From Setaria digitata (taxonomy: Eukaryota; Nematoda; Chromadorea; Rhabditida; Setariidae): a stretch of DNA of 28,374 bases. Each line of letters opens with the position of its first letter. The first letter of the stretch is position 1. Under the pieces are notes generated by a model. The model did not search any database, was not told the origin of the DNA, and saw only the letters and a list, made by a program, of their open reading frames with translations. Position numbers and translations under genes: made by a program. Location of the stretch: the NCBI GenBank assembly GCA_003640385.1, contig RCAB01000663.1, positions 1 through 28,374 on the forward strand. The letters are read 5' to 3'. This document shows positions 24,501 to 28,374 of the stretch, in pieces.

Positions 24501-26762
24501 CTGTCAGTGTCATCTGATAGCTCAGCAAAAATTCTACCGCAGAACTAAGCAAACAACAAGCATTAAAAAACTGTCAAACGAGGCTGAAAATTAAGAAACG
24601 ACTAATCAAATATTATTAGTAAGTCTATTGTTTTTTTTTCTTTGAATAACTCAAAGGTATCTCATACTTATTTCTATTGCAGAATGACTATAAATGGATA
24701 TCTGGAACTTATTTGTTTTTGGCAATAACGACAACTATGTCATATTTTTATTTTAGACTATTTACAGGCGAGTAAGTTTCACATACTTATTTATATTTCA
24801 GAATAACCACAATCAGATGTGTATTTATGTACGTGAATAACTATTACAGGTAGGTATTTCATAATTATTTATATTTCTGATTAACAACAAATAAGTAACT
24901 CATGCTTCTTTATATTTCAGGATAACGAAAGGTATGCCACATTTATATTTCAGATTGGTGACAGGTAATGTATTTCAGGACAACTACAGGTATGCCACAC
25001 TTATATTTCGACATGATTATTACTGCTTACTGGCTAAAAGTTAACTGTGGCTCAGTCTTAGTCTTGGACGAAATTGGCCAACCTTAACTCCGTAAATAGT
25101 TCTTCCCTCGGATGTAACACCAATGGAAGTAACTTTCACGATGTCCTTAAATTGCATTTCCAAATTCTTCAACCACTGAACAATATTGTCGTAGGAGTGG
25201 TACTCTCCCAAGAACAGGTCTAAATTTTTGGTGCTATCATCCCGAAGTCTTCTTTCTTCTTCTTTCAGTGGCTTCTTTCTTCTTGGTGCTGTTTCCTGTT
25301 TGCTTTCCAGATATCTTCAAAATTTGTTATCCAGTTTGTTATATTGATTAATGGAAAAATTTATCAAATCTGATAATTGATATGCTAATTTCAGAACAAA
25401 TTTGATTTTCTCTTTGCAGTTATTAATTTTGAAACTGGAATAGACAGATCAAATTTTATAGGAACATATTTTATAGTTCATAGTTCTATGAAATAATATA
25501 TTACAATTCATGGCGAAGTGTTTTTTTTTCCTTGTAGTTGTTGCTGTTAAAACTTTCAAATTTAGGAAAAAAATTAACTGCAATAGCAAATTAAGCATCT
25601 AAGATAAAAAAAAGAACGAAAAAATTAATAAAAGAAAAAAATGTATCATAAGAATTGGGAATTACAAAAAGATTATGAAAAAAGGAAAAAAATTGTTAAA
25701 TTGTAAAAAATAAAAAATATATTGATAAATATATACGGTAGTTCTAAGTTGCACTTTTAAATTAAAATGTGAAAGAAGTTGAATGAAATAAGAGCAACTG
25801 AAATAAAATAACTGTCAAGTCGCTTCAGCAAGTGCTACTGTTTCCAAAATGGCTAATTAAATATTTGATAAATAATCGATTAAAAATTTATAAATGATTG
25901 AAATGATTAATAAATAATTTACCGCCCGAAATCTGCAACTTTAATGTGATATGGAATTGATTTCAATTTAAAAAGTTGCTCTAAATTATCCCTGAATCCT
26001 GGATAAATCATAACGTCTACGGTTTCGTTAATTCTTACTGGTGGTTTCCAAAAATTCAACTGAAACGAAAAAATAAATAAATAAACAAAATTTTGCAATA
26101 AGAACTGAATTTAAATTATTGTTTGTTAGTAAGCAGCAATTATTTTTAATTTAACAGTAATGCAAATTATAGCACAATGTTGTAAACTTGATATAAATTT
26201 AACTTAAATTGTTGAATTTATTTCTTTTAAATTTCAATAATTATTAATTAAGATTGCTTTCATTTGGATGTTTCAGAGGGTTTTTTAATGAAAAAGATCG
26301 TACCATTTCATCATCAGTAAGATATAAATTGAATAAAAATTGCATTTGCTCCTCATTTTCAGGACTGATTCGAAGCATTGTATAAGTCCTGAATAATGAA
26401 AGTGTTTCATAGTAGTCTTGGAAATACAAGCTACAATATAGTTTATTGGAAATATATGGGAATGAATTTGTAGTTTTAAGAATTAATTCTCAGTACCAGC
26501 AACTGATTTTAATTAATTGTTGTAGTACAGTGAATTACTGAGTGTAATAATGCATATAATCATTGATACTGTCTGTTGATTTAGTTAGTATTATCAAAGA
26601 TGCTCACAATAAAGTCGCATGTCTATTTTCTAATCATTTTCATGATTGATGATAATTACCATAAATCATATAAATAATTAACCTATTATCGTTTCCATTC
26701 GAAGCACTATTCGTGGAAATTGTTAGAAAAAAAATGATAAACGGAAAAATTATCACGATCAT
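21522..26762 (-). CDS. Secreted zinc carboxypeptidase (M14A), tandem paralog without ShKT (gene B, 12 coding exons, 474 aa)
   Basis: Second predicted secreted carboxypeptidase zymogen. Coding exons in transcript order: 26762-26683, 26388-26304, 26059-25923, 25314-25083, 24414-24307, 24003-23878, 23533-23419, 22885-22813, 22536-22404, 22288-22204, 21955-21866, 21682-21522. They sum to 1425 nt with all phases matching. Residues 1 to about 21 are a signal peptide (MIVIIFPFIIFFLTIS), followed by a propeptide (TYTMLRISPENEEQ; LNFWKPP) and a lysine/arginine-rich stretch (APRRKKPLKEEERR) before the peptidase domain (GEYHSYD). Zinc ligands are H198 and E201 (HAREW) and H339 (HTYSQ); Y392 and catalytic E415 (YTIELRP) are present. 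S350 and G387 match gene A, but the CPA-255 position is S399 (GGSSDW) instead of Asp, so substrate preference probably differs. LNRNF is followed by AFHFGE where gene A has DFHWGE. Introns after exons 8 and 10 use apparent GC donors. The stop lies 20 codons past an unused GTAAAC donor-like site, so an extra 3' exon cannot be excluded. The start at 26762 is preferred over an in-frame ATG at 26855 because it gives a normal signal peptide. Confidence 0.92.
22202..22203 (-). other. GC splice donor, gene B intron 10
   Basis: Exon 10 ends GTTATAT|GCAAGT, the best-matching form of a GC donor. The nearby GT inside GCAAGT would put the next exon in the wrong phase, while the GC junction gives the active-site Tyr followed by AFSGGSSDW. 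Confidence 0.8.
22811..22812 (-). other. GC splice donor, gene B intron 8
   Basis: Exon 8 ends GAGACAAG|GCAAAG. The GT a few bases downstream gives the wrong phase. The GC junction yields SEPETR-AVRD, matching gene A's SEPETR-AIRD, where the donor is an ordinary GTATCG. Confidence 0.78.
24415..25082 (-). other. Intron 4 of gene B
   Basis: 668-base intron, donor AAG|GTTGGC and acceptor TTTAG|CTTGG, lying just before the HAREW exon. Most of its 5' half is the splice-site-like repeat described separately; an (AT)n run sits near 24424-24438. Confidence 0.8.
24650..25015. repeat. Degenerate repeat of splice-site-like units in gene B intron 4
   Basis: About eight variants of a unit of roughly 36-40 bases resembling CATACTTATTTATATTTCAG + (G/A)ATAACNACAGGTATGCCA. 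On the plus strand each unit reads like a 3' splice site (TATTTCAG), a gap of about 12-15 bases, then a 5' splice site (ACAGGTATG / ACAGGTAAT). The host gene is on the opposite strand. Confidence 0.65.
26683..26762 (-). other. First coding exon of gene B: signal peptide
   Basis: ATG at 26762 opens a strongly hydrophobic signal peptide followed by NSASNGNDN, and the exon ends in AATAG|GTTAAT in phase 2, completing Arg with the G at 26388. The frame is open further upstream to an ATG at 26855, but a polypyrimidine tract plus TTTACAG at 26819-26825 lies between the two ATGs and looks like a 3' splice or trans-splice acceptor. The mature mRNA may therefore start near 26818, leaving 26762 as the first in-frame ATG. 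Confidence 0.72.
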
Positions 26763-26818
26763 ATATATGTGTGCACGATTTCGAAGCCAAAATAGTAACA
26801 AATAGATTAATTGAAAAA

Positions 26819-26828
26819 CTGTAAAAAA
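26819..26828 (-). promoter_or_regulatory. Candidate 3' splice / spliced-leader acceptor before gene B
   Basis: Minus-strand T-run followed by TACAG, 56 nt upstream of the preferred start codon. Nematode mRNAs commonly receive a spliced leader at such sites; no competing 5' exon is evident. Trans-splicing is inferred, not shown. Confidence 0.35.
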
Positions 26829-27739
26829 AGTTTTGATATGAAATGAAGCCACCACCGTTTAACTCCTTTAAAATTGATAATTAAATGTTGTGAAGTAATA
26901 AAAAGATTGTTACACTGAAGCAATTACTTTTCTTTAATACGTAAAGGAAAAGAAGCAAATCCATCTTCATCATAATTTATTGCTGACACAGGAAATAGAA
27001 GACGATTAAATTTTTCAATATAAGTTTTGCTCTAACATTTCCCTTCTTCCTTTACTCATATTTTGTTTTAGGAGCTAATCTTATAATTGAGTCTACAAAA
27101 GTGAAGATATTATGAAATCTCGATTATTCTATATTAATTTTTTTAATTTTTTTCTTTTCTAGAAAATGTTGCTAATCAATTTCTAATCACCACAACTCTA
27201 ATCACTTATTGCGTCATCAAGTTTTCTGCTAATTTTTAATCCCAAAAATTACTGCAGTTTTTAGACATTGTTTAGAAAAAGAAGGAAAGAAATTGGAATT
27301 TGAAATAACTGAACAAATGTTAAGAAGAAAAATGTGTTTTTTTTTCTTCAAAAAAAAAAGAGGTAAAAATTCTTTATGAAATTTTTGAAAAATGTTCTTT
27401 CATTTTGAGTTATGAACAAGTTTTCTAACTAATTAAGTATTTTTATGTGGAAAAAAATTTAGTGTTCAATTTAATGATCTATTATTGTCGAGACTGTTTT
27501 TAATTCATTTTGCTATTTTAGAGTAGTCTCAGTAGTCTAATCTAATTGTTAAGAAATTGCAGAATAAGTAATATTTTTGGGAAGAATTGAATTGCTACGC
27601 AATAATTAAACATAAACAGAAGTGTTTTTTCTTTTCTAGAATGTTCCGAATTAAATTACCAAACATCAATTAAGCATAAATACGGAAATTAATTGGCAGT
27701 AAATTAAAATATGAATTGAGCTGGAATCTAGCTAGAATG

Positions 27740-27804
27740 ACTGAGCTAACAGTAAACTATATGAAAATTTTNACTGAGCTAACAGTAAACTATATGAAAA
27801 TTTT
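27740..27804. repeat. 32-bp perfect direct repeat flanking an ambiguous base
   Basis: ACTGAGCTAACAGTAAACTA and the following bases at 27740-27771 are repeated exactly at 27773-27804 with a single N at 27772 between. This is the signature of two contig ends that overlap but were joined through a gap placeholder. Confidence 0.85.
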
Positions 27805-27930
27805 GAAGTAAAAGTAAAGGATAATCACTGAAATGGCATGAAAGTGACAATAAATTTGATGAAATGAAATAGAATCTATTTCTTCTTCGTTTTTCTTTCC
27901 ATTATCATGGTTTGAGAAGCAATAATATAA

Positions 27931-28061
27931 ATGATGTCGAGAAGACCCCGCAGGAAGCTGGTTTACAATTTCCTTTTTTTTCTTTCACTAATTTCCAGTT
28001 TCAGATGTAATCATCAACAGCATGACCGGTGGTACTTCGATATACATATCACACTATCATT
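27931..28061 (+). CDS. Weak candidate first exon of a divergent plus-strand gene
   Basis: ATGATGTCGAGAAGACCCCG starts a frame encoding a basic N-terminus (MMSRRPRRKLV), a hydrophobic core (YNFLFFLSLISSF) and a polar segment (CNHQQHDR), like a signal peptide. The first 40 bases are noticeably more GC-rich than the surroundings. Possible donors are at 28029 (ACCG|GTGGTA) and 28062 (CATT|GTATGT); any later exons would be outside the window. No family was recognised. Confidence 0.25.
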
Positions 28062-28325
28062 GTATGTCATCGTTATTCCATTCTTTCCTTTCGGAAAAAT
28101 ATTGAAAGAAAACGAAATAATAAAAGAACGGGAAAAAAATTGAAAAAATAAACAAATAAATGAAAAAAGATTATTGTGTAAAATTGATATTTGAATGCAT
28201 TTCTAAATTTCATACATTTCCATTTTTCATCGAAAGTTAAATTTATTCACTGTAAATTGAACATATTTTTACATAACTTTGCATATTTATCCATTCAACA
28301 TCACACCTATCAAATAAACAGAATG

Positions 28326-28374
<49 letters not shown>
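28326..28374. repeat. (TTA)n microsatellite at window edge
   Basis: Uninterrupted TTA/ATT trinucleotide repeat of about 16 units running off the right end, so its full length is unknown. Confidence 0.95.

Larger units (their letters stand above)
26763..28374. other. Upstream flank of gene B, mostly featureless
   Basis: AT-rich sequence that must hold the gene B promoter; no recognisable TATA or operator motif could be separated from background. It contains a candidate trans-splice acceptor near 26819, a duplication around an N at 27772, a weak plus-strand first-exon candidate from 27931 and a terminal (TTA)n run. Confidence 0.55.

Noticed and set aside
1..28374. CRISPR arrays, bacterial operons, insertion sequences, tRNA or rRNA genes
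   Set aside because: None recognised. Intron-split genes and nematode-type domains show a eukaryotic nuclear region, and the tandem repeats are too degenerate and irregular for CRISPR.

Overview
This window looks like nuclear DNA from a nematode. It is strongly AT-rich, with many poly-A/poly-T runs, and its coding sequence is split into short exons by introns that end in T-rich tracts plus CAG/TAG. One gene ends in a six-cysteine ShKT (SXC) domain of the kind common on secreted nematode enzymes. A parasitic clade III (filarial-type) worm would fit the composition and intron sizes, but that placement is inference. No bacterial, viral or transposon coding sequence was recognised.

The solid content is two tandem minus-strand genes for secreted M14A zinc carboxypeptidases. 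Gene A (3115-11377) has 14 coding exons that join without a frame error into 602 codons plus stop: signal peptide, activation propeptide, catalytic domain, Ser/Thr-rich linker, ShKT domain. Gene B (21522-26762) has 12 coding exons that join into 474 codons plus stop: signal peptide, propeptide, catalytic domain and a short tail with no ShKT. The first 11 exon junctions have the same phases in both genes, and seven of the ten internal exons 2-11 have identical lengths, so they arose by duplication. Both keep the zinc ligands and catalytic Glu. They differ at the S1' specificity position (bovine CPA 255): Asp in A (carboxypeptidase B-like, Lys/Arg preference expected) and Ser in B. Four of the 24 introns are best explained by GC-AG splicing, one at the same position in both paralogs.

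Layout: 1-3114 is 3' flank of gene A with a degenerate minisatellite at its left edge. 3115-11377 is gene A; its introns hold two degenerate tandem repeats. 11378-21521 is about 10 kb between the genes, with no convincing gene but a 114-bp tandem duplication, AT palindromes, a degenerate minisatellite near 19 kb, a CT-rich tract and one weak candidate signal-peptide exon. 21522-26762 is gene B; one intron carries a repeat made of splice-site-like units. 26763-28374 is the upstream flank of gene B, with a weak candidate first exon of a plus-strand neighbour, a probable assembly scar at an N, and a (TTA)n microsatellite at the right edge.

Both enzymes are predicted to enter the secretory pathway as zymogens and trim C-terminal residues from extracellular or luminal proteins. 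The different specificity residue and the ShKT present in only one suggest subfunctionalisation after duplication.
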